This document shows positions 11,993-23,913 of a DNA stretch of 64,000 nt, piece after piece. This DNA comes from Auanema rhodensis (lineage: Eukaryota > Nematoda > Chromadorea > Rhabditida > Rhabditidae). The DNA lies in contig OZ059894.1 of assembly GCA_964057225.1 (NCBI GenBank), positions 10,178,131-10,242,130 on the forward strand, written 5' to 3'. The translations under genes and the position numbers were made by a program. The notes below the pieces were generated by a model that made no database searches, was not told the DNA's origin, and was given only the letters and a program-made list of their open reading frames with translations. The stretch's first letter is position 1, and the number at the start of each line of letters is the position of its first letter.

Positions 11993-13067
11993 ACTTACAG
12001 CTTGTAACAAAGATCACTTGAGCTCACATAAGTATTACTAAGTATAGGATTAAGATGATGATGATGCAGCATATCAGCTGTGATGGTTCTGCAACACCCT
12101 GCAGGCCCACACAAATTAATGTTGTTTTTAGAGAAACTTTAACTAGTCAGAGTATATCATTTTAAAAGAAATTTTTAGATTTTGAATTAGATTAGAATTA
12201 TAGATTTTTGATCAGATTGAAGTATTATATGATTCTATGAATGTTTTCTTGAAAACGGTGAAGCAAACAAGTGCGTTTACTGAAACAGTGCTCAATTTAA
12301 TTTTTTTTCTGTTCACTTTTCTTATATTGAAGACGTTTAGCTATTTGTCAGTTTTTTGTTAATTGTTTGAAAGTTTGTTATATATAGATTTTATGTTGGG
12401 TGGAACACCTTTTGTTGGAATTTTCTTGACAGTAAATTTGTTTTGAAATCTTTTATTTGCAATTAATAATGAAATCTGCTGATTGATTATCGCTCAGGAA
12501 ATGGGAGAAGCGAAGTTGGATGTGAGATCCATGGCAATCTTTTCATTCATTTAACTACCCTTCAATCTATGAAATTCAGATAGTGTTTTGAATAGAAAGG
12601 TGAGTTAGACATCAGGTAAGATAGGCCAATGTGACAAATCTTTTTTGCGTATAGCGGGGGTAGGTCTGACGGTGAATCTTTGTAAACAGGACGTTGTTGC
12701 GTCGGTGACGTTGGTAGAAGTATACATCTTCTCCTGAAACGAGGAAACTTTTAGAATCTCTCTTTGTAAAGATAGGATGATGGATAGTGAGGTTATGTAT
12801 GAGAAATAGAGAACGCAAACGGCTGTAATCTTAAATATTGATGGCCATGTTTCAACTAGTATAGAATAAGAAGCTGTGAGAAACCCAGGGAAATTCAAGA
12901 TTTTGCTTTTTCAAATGTAATGAGTAAATTCATTTACAACAAGATTAGCTTTTTATGCCTCCCCCCCTCATCTCTAAACTTGTGGGTTGTTTTAGTAGGC
13001 TCTAGCAGATTTTGAATTAGTTGATGGAAAATGAAAAAAAAAGATGAAAAGAATGAGTTTGTAGAGC

Positions 13068-13101
<34 letters not shown>

Positions 13102-14830
13102 GAGGAAGAGAACAGACATAGATGAGCTCGGGTGGTCAAATGAATTGAAGACGTCAATTGAAGTGACGTAGTATTATTGCGACTTTGAACATATTGGATT
13201 TATAGACAGAGGGTGTGAAGAGGGAATAAAAGAGCAAAAGAAAGATCTTAAGAGACATAAAACTGGGAATGACGTCATAGTCTGTCTGGCTTTGACCAGC
13301 GATTAAGGGAATTGTCCATTCTTGACCTATAGACCATCAACGTTATTCCTAAACCAGTAATGAATATAACGACTATACACGTTAGCAAATTGCTCTTGTT
13401 CCGTGGCATTCCTCTAAGTATAGAGGAATGGATAGTAGCCAGGGGAAGATGTTACATTCAATAGTTGAATGAGACTTTATGAGATTTATCAGTTTTTTTT
13501 TGGGGGGAAATGACTAATATCGTTAGACTTCCCGAAATAGTTCAAAAAGCTCAATGACACTGGCAGTCAGAAATGTAGGAAGTCTGAGAAAAGAAATCGT
13601 TAATGCTTGTATAATCCTCAACTCATTCAAATTGTTGATGATTTAGACTTTTGTTTGAAGCTTTATCTATGAAAACTAACTAATATTAGTCAGAGGATAT
13701 TTAAAAACGGACTTGATGGACAGAAGAATAACGTGAGAATCGGCTCTTATCATTGAAAATTAGTTAGAATTTCAATAATGAACAGCAAGTAAATTTAAAA
13801 ATTTCATTTCCGATTAGATATTATTAAAGATTTTTTGATAAAATGATCTCATTGCTGTCACTTTCTTTGACCATATGAGCCCATATGATGGCTTTTCTTT
13901 TAATCCTTAATTTCTTAATTTTAGTTCTTTTACTCAAGAAAAAGATCGTTAAAACACTTTCTAGTTTCGCTGATCACATATCTCTTTCCCTTTCTCTCTC
14001 TCTTTGTCTCCATAAACTGAAATGCTCTAATCAAGCTTTTTAAAAGTCCATCACCTTCACTGTTACTACTTAAGAGTGTCTCCATTAGGTTGAGAGCCTA
14101 AGAATGACTTTCAGAAGATTTTACAACAAGAAAGTTGATAATCAAGATGTCTTTTTTTATTTTTTTACTTTGCAAAATGTACATAGTTTCAACTAAGCAT
14201 TACTTGCTCATCCCCGTTTACTCTCCCTGGCCCTATAGCTCTTTCGTGTCATCTCGCCCACTCTTTCACCCTCCCTCGCACTCGTTTTTTTCTTTCAAAT
14301 AAAATGAAAAACAGTTAATTCATTTGAACTTCAATAATAAAAATTAAAAAAATAACGTTAATAGTAATACTGATTTACTACTAAAAGTTATTTCATTGAG
14401 CAAAGAAAAAAAAACAAATAAAAACAAGTAAAAGAAGGTAAAAGATTTTTCAGAAATAGAAATAATAATAATAGAAAACTAATATAGTAGTAGTATATCT
14501 CTCTCTATATATACATAAATAATTAAATAATTAATAGAAATATACAGAAATATATCTAATTATCTCAAACATTATAGGAAAGCAATAATTGAAATAGTAG
14601 AATCAAGGAAAAAGCTTGAAGTTTTGTCTTTAGTCGTCATTGATATTCCTTATAAAATTATAAATACATAGAGTTAGATACATATAGTTAGAGAAGAAAA
14701 CAAGAAACTGATTCAAACTAACATTTGGAATTCCTATCCGCATGAAAATTAGGGGAAAAAATGAAAAGAATGGGAGGTGATGCGGAGATAAAGTGGCACA
14801 TCATTCAAATATAGATTCATGACAACTCAC
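11993..14830. other. Spacer with a possible minus-strand exon and a GAT array
   Basis: No complete gene was found. On the minus strand a TTTCAG site at about 12734-12740 precedes frames open to stops near 12612 or 12605. One encodes a basic stretch, EDVYFYQRHRRNNVLFTKIH, and the other a more hydrophobic chain. Neither is a known family. A GAT trinucleotide array lies at about 13070-13101 and a palindromic CRE (TGACGTCA) at 13270-13277. The rest is AT-rich. Confidence 0.4.
13270..13277. promoter_or_regulatory. Palindromic CRE (TGACGTCA)
   Basis: A perfect 8-bp CREB/ATF consensus. Other perfect copies are seen at about 782-789, 18837-18844 (in an intron of the receptor kinase) and 44160-44167. 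By itself the motif is weak evidence of function. Confidence 0.35.
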
Positions 14831-14921
14831 CTTCACTGTCGTCATCAGAAAAATAGGGAAAAGCCTGACAGACAACCAGCAATAACAGGAGAACCAGACA
14901 TAGTAGGTTAATAGATCTCAT
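14831..14921 (-). CDS. First exon of a possible small secreted peptide
   Basis: On the minus strand an ATG at 14921-14919 opens MRSINLLCLVLLLLLVVCQA, a textbook signal peptide with a 14-residue hydrophobic core, followed by FPYFSDDDSE and a GTGAGTTG donor at 14830. Without splicing the frame stops at 34 aa. I could not identify exon 2 with confidence; one option begins near 14647 but its acceptor is poor. Neuropeptide or antimicrobial precursors have this layout, but no processing sites are visible in the exon itself. About 250 bp upstream lies a GC-richer block containing GGAGGCGTGGCC (about 15190-15201), a possible promoter element. Confidence 0.4.
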
Positions 14922-15352
14922 TTTAGTAATAAATAGTTAATATTTGACTTCGAAGATAGAAGTCAGTGATGTGAATCAGCAGTAGAATTGTGGATTTATG
15001 TTATATCACAGCGTTAGATGTCCTTTCAATATGAAGCTTGATAGTTTGCTCAGGATTTATGATGTATATATATCGTTGAATATAACTGCTTCCGGGACTG
15101 TCTATCTAAAGCTTGGAATGAGACACAAGTTGCTAACTCGGCGTGTCTCGTTAAAAATCTTCCGTCGTTTAACTTATGACAAGGCTTTTGGAGGCGTGGC
15201 CTCAGTTGATGCAGGGTGGAGCAATACGATGTTAACGCGAAAGCATGAAACAGGCCGAGAATAAATGAAAACTATATTACAAAGAATAAAAAAAGAAGAG
15301 TCAAAAATGGGATAAAATGAGAGAGATGTTTCTTTTCGAAAAACATTCAAAA

Positions 15353-15499
15353 ATGGCCGAAAATAGAAGTAATTCTTGTGCTTTAAGACTGGCCTCAGCT
15401 ATAACATATTCGCTTTTTCTTCTTTTATACTCAATGAGTGGGCTCGTCTCTTATCGTCTTGTTGATTTCTTTCGTTCAAATGAAAATAATTATAAATAG
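15353..15499 (+). CDS. Very small ORF with a hydrophobic segment, unassigned
   Basis: An open frame of 48 codons from ATG to TAG encodes a short polar N-terminus, a hydrophobic stretch (ASAITYSLFLLLYSMSGLV) and a charged tail. It could be a small membrane protein or chance. No family recognised. An in-frame ATG lies upstream at 15317. Confidence 0.2.
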   Translation: MAENRSNSCALRLASAITYSLFLLLYSMSGLVSYRLVDFFRSNENNYK

Positions 15500-15513
15500 A
15501 AATAAGGCTGCAG

Positions 15514-15672
15514 ATGAATATACAACCGTTCAGCATTTCACTATACAACAAGATTAAACAACTTCACGCGGATTTGGATGATGACGTGGAACACGTGGGT
15601 ATTCTAATGATACTACGTGATCATGCTTTAATTGATTTTAATACTTTTGATATTATTATTCAAACAAAATGA
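15514..15672 (+). CDS. Very small ORF, unassigned
   Basis: An ATG directly after GCTGCAG, which resembles a splice acceptor, opens 52 codons with balanced composition at first (IKQLHADLDDDVEHVGILMI). It ends at TGA 15670-15672. It lies 14 bases after the stop of the preceding small ORF, so the two might belong to one transcript. No similarity recognised. Confidence 0.2.
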   Translation: MNIQPFSISLYNKIKQLHADLDDDVEHVGILMILRDHALIDFNTFDIIIQTK

Positions 15673-16438
15673 TTATTTATAACTTTTATGCAGTTTTTTT
15701 TCACATATATACATAGAATATATTTTTTGATTAAGAAAATTATAATGATTTTTTAAAAATAAGAAATTTCGCTGCAAGACGTTTTTGAAAAAACAAAAAA
15801 GAACAAATACAATACAATCATTACAAAGTTCTTTTGAAAGTTTATTATGAAATATGCAATTTTTCGTATTATCATGTCGTTGTAACCTTTTATCTTACAA
15901 ACACTTTTACATATATGCTTTTCCACAACACAACACTACTCGCAACACGTCCCTTCTATGCTCCTATACTCATCTTTAGTTAATCTCAGTCGTAAAATCA
16001 GAAAATGATGCTTTAGGAAGAAACAACAAAGGCATAAAGGTCGTTACTCTTGCTCGCACATTATCGAAATTTCAAGAATTCGTCATCGTTGTCTTGTCAT
16101 TAGGTTGAAGGAAACAGAGCAGGCTACTGCTATGCTGCTATGCCTAATCGCATTGTTGGTCTGATTTCAAGAAATGTATGTGTGTATGTATGTAACCGTT
16201 GTACATAAGGAAGTATCAATGTTAAGCCGTTGGAATGTCTCGTTGCATCACAACCAACAGCTTGTACAGATCAAAGCGATTCATTCTGACTATGATTAAT
16301 CGCGTTTCCATTAATTTCTTATCATATGACCACTCAGACTCAAAAGACGATAAGCTTCCTTTATACACTTTGCCCCCCACAATGCCTTATAAACTATTTT
16401 CGTTTTCCGTTTTTGAAATTTGGGAAAAATGAAGATGA

Positions 16439-16447
16439 AGAGAGAGA

Positions 16448-16496
<49 letters not shown>

Positions 16497-16665
16497 TCTG
16501 AAGGGATCGTTTTCTAGTAAAGGTCCTAGAGATATATTTGGTCATTCTGGAAATAACAAAGAGGGGAACGAAGTGAGATAATAATTAAGATAAAGAGATA
16601 GAAATTGAGAATTAAATAATGAAAATTTGATGAATAGATTGAGAAAGAAAGATAGAGAGAGCGAA

Positions 16666-16698
<33 letters not shown>

Positions 16699-16724
16699 GG
16701 AAGAGAGGGAGAGAGAGAGAGAGA
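16439..16724. repeat. Paired GA microsatellites
   Basis: Two purine arrays lie on the plus strand, about 16439-16494 (almost pure GA) and 16650-16724 (GA with GAAA and GGGA interruptions). Between and around them (15673-17060) I see only AT-rich sequence. Frames across the arrays encode Arg-Glu or Ser-Leu runs and are not genes. Confidence 0.9.
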
Positions 16725-17000
16725 AAAAACAAAAAGAAATGCATGATAGTAGAAACACAATTATGGAAAAAGAGAAAGAGACAAAGAAAGAAGATAGTAA
16801 GACGATATATGTATGAAAGAGTTGAGTATCAGAAGCTGATTATAAATTGGAAAAATGAAGAGAAAACTAAGAGAACAATCAAATCAAAAAGAAGTGAAAA
16901 GATCAGAGAAAGTCACTAAATGTTTTAAAATTTCTTATAAAATTCTTGAAAATACGAGTCGAGAAATTTTAAATAAAAACAATCACATTTAATTAATTAT

Positions 17001-17006
17001 TTTATT
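17001..17006 (-). terminator. Poly(A) signal of the receptor kinase gene
   Basis: On the minus strand the hexamer AATAAA (plus-strand TTTATT) lies about 55 nt downstream of the kinase stop codon. This is a usual distance for a nematode 3'UTR. Confidence 0.5.
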
Positions 17007-17060
17007 GATTAAAAACTTTTATTATAATTATAATTAAAATAGAAAATGAAAACACGTTAA

Positions 17061-17270
17061 TTATTGTTTAAGTGAATTGAGATCAAGATATCCGTAGGAT
17101 TTAGAAAGCTCGTCAAGTTGCAGCGATAAGCATTTTTTCAGAACAGTAAATGTAGGCCTTAAAGCAGGATCACGATGCCAACATTCCATTAATAAGCTCC
17201 ATCTGTAAAAAGTGTTTGATAAACTAAACCACTTTGCTAGATATATGTCTTCATCCCTTACTCTTCATAT

Positions 17271-17308
<38 letters not shown>

Positions 17309-20300
17309 ATCTCTCTCTTTCTCTCTCTCTTTCTCTCGCTTACTACCTTTGTTGTTATTTCAAACTGTTGGGAAAAAAAGAAAATTGTAGGAATGAAGAA
17401 TCATAAAACGGAAAATTATATATGAATGGAGAGTATTTCTAAAGTTTTATTGTAATTTCAATTTGATAAAAACTACTTATAGTATTAAAAATTGTAGTTA
17501 TTTGGCTGTTTAATCAAGAATATCTTGAAGTGTTTCGGATTAGTCAGTTTTCAAAAAATGGAAAGAAAATGCTTACACTTGTTCATCACAGGCATAGGGC
17601 TGTTCAAGATTATTACCAGAATTTATGTACGGGATGATTTCCGTATTTGGAATTTGTCGATGTGGATCAGCTCCAGATGACAATATTTCCCAAGCACACA
17701 CAGCAAATGACCATACGTCACTAGCTTCGGAAAACTGCTCTCGAGTTAAACATTCTAGAGCAGTCCATTTGATTGGAAGACGATTTGACTGCAAAAAAGG
17801 AAAATGTTTTCAAGAGGGATTATGTTTGTTTGTTTGTTTATTTGTTTATTTGTAGTAAACAAGTAAAATCAAAAAGATAAAAGTACCATATGACTCTTCT
17901 TAAGATCTGTTTTCCAAATTGCTAAACCAAAATCTGATATGAGAACATTGCGTTTTCCTTCCAGAAGGATGTTACGAGCAGCAAGATCTCGATGAATAAC
18001 ACCGCATTTATGAATGTATATCTGTAGGAGAGATGATTACTTTACTCTTGATTTCTATTTTCTGATGAGATACATCAGCTGAAGCTGCATCTTACCATTC
18101 CGTCACATATTTGCCATAAGAAGGAAAGGACATCTCTGCGACATGTTACTTTAGCATCAACATCTGAAGCCGTCTGTAAAGACAATTGATCAGTTTACGT
18201 CTTCAGAATCGCATTCTCAAGCTACTTGACAATCTTCATTGCCTTATAGACGAGTAAGAAAGTGCTGATAGACTTACAAGATATTGCTCGATCTTACGAC
18301 CCATCATATATTCCTTCAAACTGCCACCATGTGCATACTCCATTACGATGCAAATGGGATTGTACAACGTCACACAGCCAAGCATATTGGCTATATTGGG
18401 ATGAGGACGAATGACCTGTAAAATTAAAAACTAAAATATTATATTCAAAGGGAAAAATTATTATTTTAATGAATGAGTAATATAGAAAGACAGCTAGACT
18501 GGGTCTAGTCTAGTATCAGATGCGATGAAACATACTTTCATAATTTCAATTTCATTTAATAATTGCTTCCGACTTCGATCATCAGACGCATGCGTTTGAA
18601 TCTGAAATAATATCTTTAGGCTTGGCTTCATGTGGCTAGCTAGTAAATCGGGTTGAATCAGTAGTTTTCAGGCTTTTACAAGCTGATAAAGATGATGCTC
18701 GTCTAGACTACTGGTCAATATCTTTCATTACCTTAATAGCTACTGTAGCATTGTCGAACTGATAAGCAAAAAAGTTTCCACGATGTATATACTCACATGG
18801 AGCTCTTCCCAATAATGATCCTGAATACACGATTGTGACGTCATCAAATAATTAAAGATGTGAGCAAGATGAGCAAAAGAAGTGTGAGTGCAGAATAAGA
18901 ATTCGAGTGATGGCCTATTGCTAGAGAAGCTATATCAGTGTTTTTCAACTTTTCCATCGTTTTTCCATTAACTTCTCATCTAATTTGCACTTCACTTGCT
19001 TCTTCTTCTTCTTCTTCTTTTTCACCTCGATAGACGATTCCACAACTTCCTCTTCCAATTTCAGTTTCTAATGTCATCTGTTGTCGACTCATTTCCCATG
19101 GATCATGATTTGTACTCAGAAGGCTATGAACGCTCAGTTCAGATCCTTTGAATCTAAAAGATAATGAATAAGTTTAACGAAGTTTTATCTGCAAATTTCT
19201 TGTTTTCCTTACGATTTATTGCTTAAACCTCCTTTTGACATATACTCATTCTCTTTCATTGATCTACGTTCCAATCGTAAAAACTGAAGAAAGTCGGTAA
19301 AGTTGCAAGGCTTATTAAAGTTTTAACTGAATATTTATGTTCAAATACCTTATTTTGCCATTGTAAATGAGATACATAATTCCATCCTTTATATACAATA
19401 AAGGCTACAACAATCAGCAAAATTACTGCTCCACATGCAATTCCAGCAATTTCACCAGCACTTAGATGAAAACTATCTATAAATTTTTTTATTTGATATT
19501 TATTTATGAAGAGAGATACACATATGTACAATATTCTCACGATAAATGAACGTATTCTCAACTTATTAGTTCACGTTTACATGAATTTTCCATCAAAAAA
19601 AGTTTTGAGTTTTGGAATTTTCAAACAAATCGTTCAAAACTCACGTTTCACTGAACAAAAAAAGTTTTTGCTCTTAGTAAGTGATTCAAATGATGTAACA
19701 GTGTGAAGATTTTTCTTTGGAAATGAACTTGTTGCATTACCAATTTCATTTTCATTAATCACAATTATCTAAATAAAGGATGATTGGAGGGGAAATGAGA
19801 CTTTTGAGATGAAAAATCGAGATAGAAGAAGTCTGATGAGCTAAGAAGAGCTCAACAACTCAACAATGTAATGAGAATGAAGAAACTTACTTGAAAATCA
19901 ACTGAACTAAGTTGTTTACGGAAATCAGATACTTCTTCATAATCGTAGATAAGTGTCTTAGAAATGAAGTCTGTTAAGAGAAATAGTGATGGTAATATCT
20001 CAGCTTCATCGGCAATCGGATTCAGATGAGATAAAACATTCTGAATTTCCTGAAAAAAACAATGAATTTCTTCTTTTTTTAATGAAATAAGCAGGTATCT
20101 CACTTCTACTGTTTGATCGATACCAGTAACATCATCAATTGAAAGCTTTGAAATTTGATTTGTAACACAGCTTGGAGAATCACAAAATACGGTGGGATTT
20201 TGACTATTTGTCTGAATGGCTACTTGACGATCAGGTGTAGCACATTCAGATGCCGTCGTTGTTAGATATGATTTTATGTTATTGATATCATTCTCATCAA

Positions 20301-22960
20301 CAGACGGCTGTAAAGACAGAGCAATGATGATGTTATCGTCGTGAACAGGAGAAGCTGGAACCTCACAAGCATTAGCTATTAAGCTTAAATTGAAAACATA
20401 CATGTAGATAAGAGTGAAGCGGAAGTAGATGAGTCAAGTGAATATTGTGAAGACGTGGTTATATGAGAAGATTCGGTTGTTGATATATCAGATTTAGTAG
20501 ACGTCTTCGTTGTTGTCACCATCTGTGTAGATAACGTGGAGCCTTCAAATGCCGTTGAAGCGGGAGAAGAAGTTGATATCACAGTTGATACTGTAGATGT
20601 TGGTGGTAAGTATGTTGTTGCTGTTGTTGTTGTTGTTGTTTTTGATGATGATGGTGATGAAAGTGGCAATGTTGTGGGTGTTGTTGTTTGCACTTTTTTC
20701 GTTTTATGATAAGTTGTTGATGGAATTTTCGTTGTAGTAGTTGGTGCAACAGTTGATGTTGTTGCTAAAAATTAAAAATTATTATTAAATAAATATTATA
20801 AAATAGATAAAAGATTATATTATTATTATTATTATATATTGAATAATTATCTTTAATTCATATCATTATTGTTTTTCAGGTGATTATCCTTTGTGCAGTT
20901 ACCGATGAAATGCTTTGTGCAACACGTTTCGGACTCTTTTTCTCGCCTCCGCGTTATGCTCTCTCTCTTTTTCCCTTTTTCTCTCTCATCTGTTGCAACC
21001 TGGGCCCGTTGATTGAGATAACAATCAAGTCATAAGGTTAGAGATTAAGCATAAATCTTTTAGTTTCAGCTTATTAATGAGCATCATATGATGACGTCAA
21101 GAGTAAAAAAGCTGGAATTTTTCAAGAAAACATTGAAAATATGAAGGAAGAATTCAAAAATCATACTTGTTAATCCTTCGCTTATATCAACAATTCGTTT
21201 TCGGATACGTTTAAGTTCTACTACAGAATCAAGACTAATCACATCGTTTGTAATATTTCCATAATATCTGAAACAAAATGCTTTCAAGAGGGAAAATTCC
21301 AAACAAAATGCTTTCAAGAAGGAAAGAAAAATTACTTTTGAATAGTTCGTTCATCTAGACCATTCCATTTAAGAACTAAAGCTATTGATAAGCCAATTTT
21401 CTGTTTTTCCATTGCTCTTGTGAAGAAAAATTGATTTTCAAGGAATTCCAATGAAACAAAATCCGTTACAATAAGTACAAATGTCTAAAATATATATTTA
21501 CACATAGTTAATATAGTTAATAAATTTACATTTGTTAATGTTCTCTTCCTTAAAGCCTCATTTCTCATATAATTTAAGATTTCAGGTGAAAATTCCAAAT
21601 CATCTTTACTTATAGCCTTTGTCGCCACCTTCAAAGTTCAAGTTTAAAAAGGTAATTATTACTTTAATTTACAAATATATCTTTCTTGTTCCTTGAAGAC
21701 ATTTGCAAAACACAACTCTGTATATCAACCCAAAAGCATGCTCCAAGTAAAACTCCTTGTGGACCACTGATAATAATCTACAAAAATTACAGGATATGAT
21801 GATATTAATTTAAAAAAATTTTTTTCATATTTTCAAAGCTTTTTTTAATTTTTGTCTCCTTTTTAAGAAAATTTCTTATCGGTTTATGAAAAAAAAGAAA
21901 TCCATACCCTTCCAATGTTTTGTCTCATTAATGGTTCCGATAACAAATAATAAACGCCCGTTAAGAGCATTCGAAAATGTTCATCAGTTAAATTACCGAA
22001 ACCCATAAATATTCTTAAATTGACTGTCGTTTGATTGTTCGGATTTTCTATAATGAAGAGAAAGAAGTAAAGCTTAGAGCTTCATCATAATTCTTGTAAC
22101 GGTGATGATGACGATGATGACTCACGTGTTGTTCCATTGATTCGTGGACATAGCTTTACTGTTGTTTCAAGACTACAAATACCATTATCTGCAGGTTCCA
22201 TCATATCGGAATATTCTCTCAAACTATATAAAGTTAAATTTGGGAATAAAGGTAAACCTTCATCTGAAAAATGATTGATTTTAGTGATTTTATGACCATC
22301 TCAATCAGTCTTACTCAGTTCAACAGCTGGTATTGATACAGTAGTTACAGAGAATATCTCCGAAAATTCATATTCACCATCACGAAAGTTATAAACCACA
22401 TAATCAATGAATAATCGAATAGAGGATGAAGGTGTATAGCTAGCCTCTTCCATTGTATCAATAGCCACATTATAAACATCAGCTTGATCATTAGCATCAA
22501 GATTTCCTGTAGAATCAAAAATGAATGCTTCCTCTTTTCAGACAATTACCGATAAGACTGATGTTTAACTTTAAACTGTTTAATCGAAGTCCCATGACTT
22601 CTTTGAAACAATTCTCCAATCCACAACATCTAAGCCATGACTTTGAGGGTGGCAAATAGATAGATAACGCAAATCTCAGTTGTTGTGCTGAGCAAGCCTC
22701 GATCTCATTCATGAGCATATATTTGAATTTCAACACATCATTTTCAGTTGTCATCGATGTAAAGAAAGGTAATACAAAAGCATGATGATGATGGCAATAT
22801 GCTGTAAAGTTGTAAGAAACAGTTGCAAGGAAGAATAGTACATAGTGATAAACATACGTAAACAATATGGTATTCTTCTAATTGAATCTAATTCAGCATC
22901 TTGTGGAAATATAAGTGAAACTTTACATAAAAGTAATATTAAACCATACAAAATTAACAT
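17061..22960 (-). CDS. Receptor tyrosine kinase with von Willebrand A-like ectodomain
   Basis: Single-pass receptor tyrosine kinase, 23 exons, 1095 aa. Exons (minus): 22960-22858, 22801-22550, 22506-22315, 22263-22126, 22047-21908, 21777-21673, 21628-21530, 21484-21336, 21267-21167, 20764-20402, 20375-20104, 20049-19891, 19768-19741, 19476-19349, 19283-19213, 19153-19026, 18820-18732, 18601-18536, 18415-18278, 18173-18096, 18021-17887, 17788-17577, 17202-17061. A signal peptide (residues 1-20) is followed by a Cys-containing N-terminus, a vWA-like module (about 240-425, with FVLIVTDFVS), a Thr/Ser-rich mucin-like stalk (about 427-547) and a second vWA-like module (about 548-700, with LFLLTDFIS and FQIIVINENE). 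The transmembrane segment is about 709-730 (IACGAVILLIVVAFIVY). The kinase has GRGSCGIVY (799-807), Lys839, HRDLAARN (943-950), DFG (963-965) and LPIKWTALE. The catalytic residues are intact. The activation loop has no tyrosine. The ligand and subfamily are unknown to me. Confidence 0.95.
17274..17339. repeat. (CT)n microsatellite in the last intron of the kinase gene
   Basis: A long CT array lies between the last two exons of the minus-strand receptor kinase. It is purine-rich in the transcript, opposite to most intronic arrays in the lmd-3 gene. Confidence 0.95.
20402..20764 (-). other. Mucin-like Thr/Ser stalk exon of the receptor kinase
   Basis: A single 363-nt exon encodes about 121 residues, mostly Thr, Ser and Pro, with runs of ACA and TCA codons. 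Such segments are normally heavily O-glycosylated and hold the outer module away from the membrane. The underlying trinucleotide repeats make length variation between individuals likely. Confidence 0.85.
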
Positions 22961-23913
22961 ATTATATATATAGTATAATATGTATTTATCTATAAAATAT
23001 TTAAATAATAGGATTATATTGATAAAAAAAATAATTGAAAGTCAAAGATTAAAAGAAAATCCTCTTAAATTGAAATAAGAATGAAATACACTTTATAATT
23101 TCTTATTATTTTTTTGAAAAAGAAATAACTTAATTATAAGTTGAAATGAAGAAATAAAAATTGAGAAGGTTGAATGAAGGGAAAAGTAATTAAATAAATT
23201 GAATATAAAACAATCGAAAGTTCAAGTTGATTACAATGATTACATGACTTTGAGCGCCTATTGATTGAGAGAGCAGCAGCATTCGCAGATAAGGGATCAT
23301 CTTATAACACCTAACTTTTAATTAATGAAAAAAAATTAGATAAGAAGCAATTAACTCAAACATATTTCTTCGTTATATCATCGTATAACTACCGTTTCCC
23401 GGTAATTCATCCATTTTCTCTCTCTTTCTCTCCTTATTTTTCTCTTCTTCTCACTATTGTAGCATTAATCTATCATATCTATCAATCTGTATATTTAGAA
23501 ATAGATAAAAACATTTTTGAATATATTTTATGTAAATAAACACATTTTCCTAATCAAACTAATAGTTTTCGTTTACTAAATTTCACATTTTAAAACATTT
23601 CTTAAACTATATTATCATTGTTTATTACAATTTTTAATAATTATTTTTTGAAACAAACATTATAAAATGCAATATATGTATATATATTTATATAAATTAT
23701 AACTATATTGATATATCAACCGATCTATTTGTAAAGTATTTGTTAAAATGATTGTGTATACACGTCATATATTCATGAGTTGTCGTCATATTATAAAAGT
23801 TTACGTGAATCACGTGAAAAACGTGAATCATATGAAAGACGTGAATCACGTGAAACGTGTGAAAGACGTGAAATAAAAAAATATGTACATATATGCTAAT
23901 ATTCTAATTTATC
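22961..23913. other. AT-rich spacer between kinase and chemoreceptor genes
   Basis: This is the 5' flank of the receptor kinase and the 3' flank of the chemoreceptor, both on the minus strand. It is very AT-rich apart from the ACGTGA cluster at 23803-23871. No open frame worth calling was found. Confidence 0.6.
23803..23871. promoter_or_regulatory. Cluster of ACGTGA elements
   Basis: Six copies of ACGTGA and one ACGTGT occur in 69 bp, at 23803, 23812, 23821, 23839, 23848, 23855 and 23866. Two are part of palindromic CACGTG E-boxes. Spacing is about 9 or 18 bp, so the cluster also behaves as a degenerate short tandem repeat. RCGTG is the HIF core and CACGTG the bHLH E-box. It lies about 40 bp past the chemoreceptor stop and 840 bp upstream of the kinase start. 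Confidence 0.5.

Noticed and set aside
12934-13119. Minus-strand ORF with a poly-Ser run
   Set aside because: The Ser run is the GAT array read backwards, and the remainder is low-complexity Phe/Ser.
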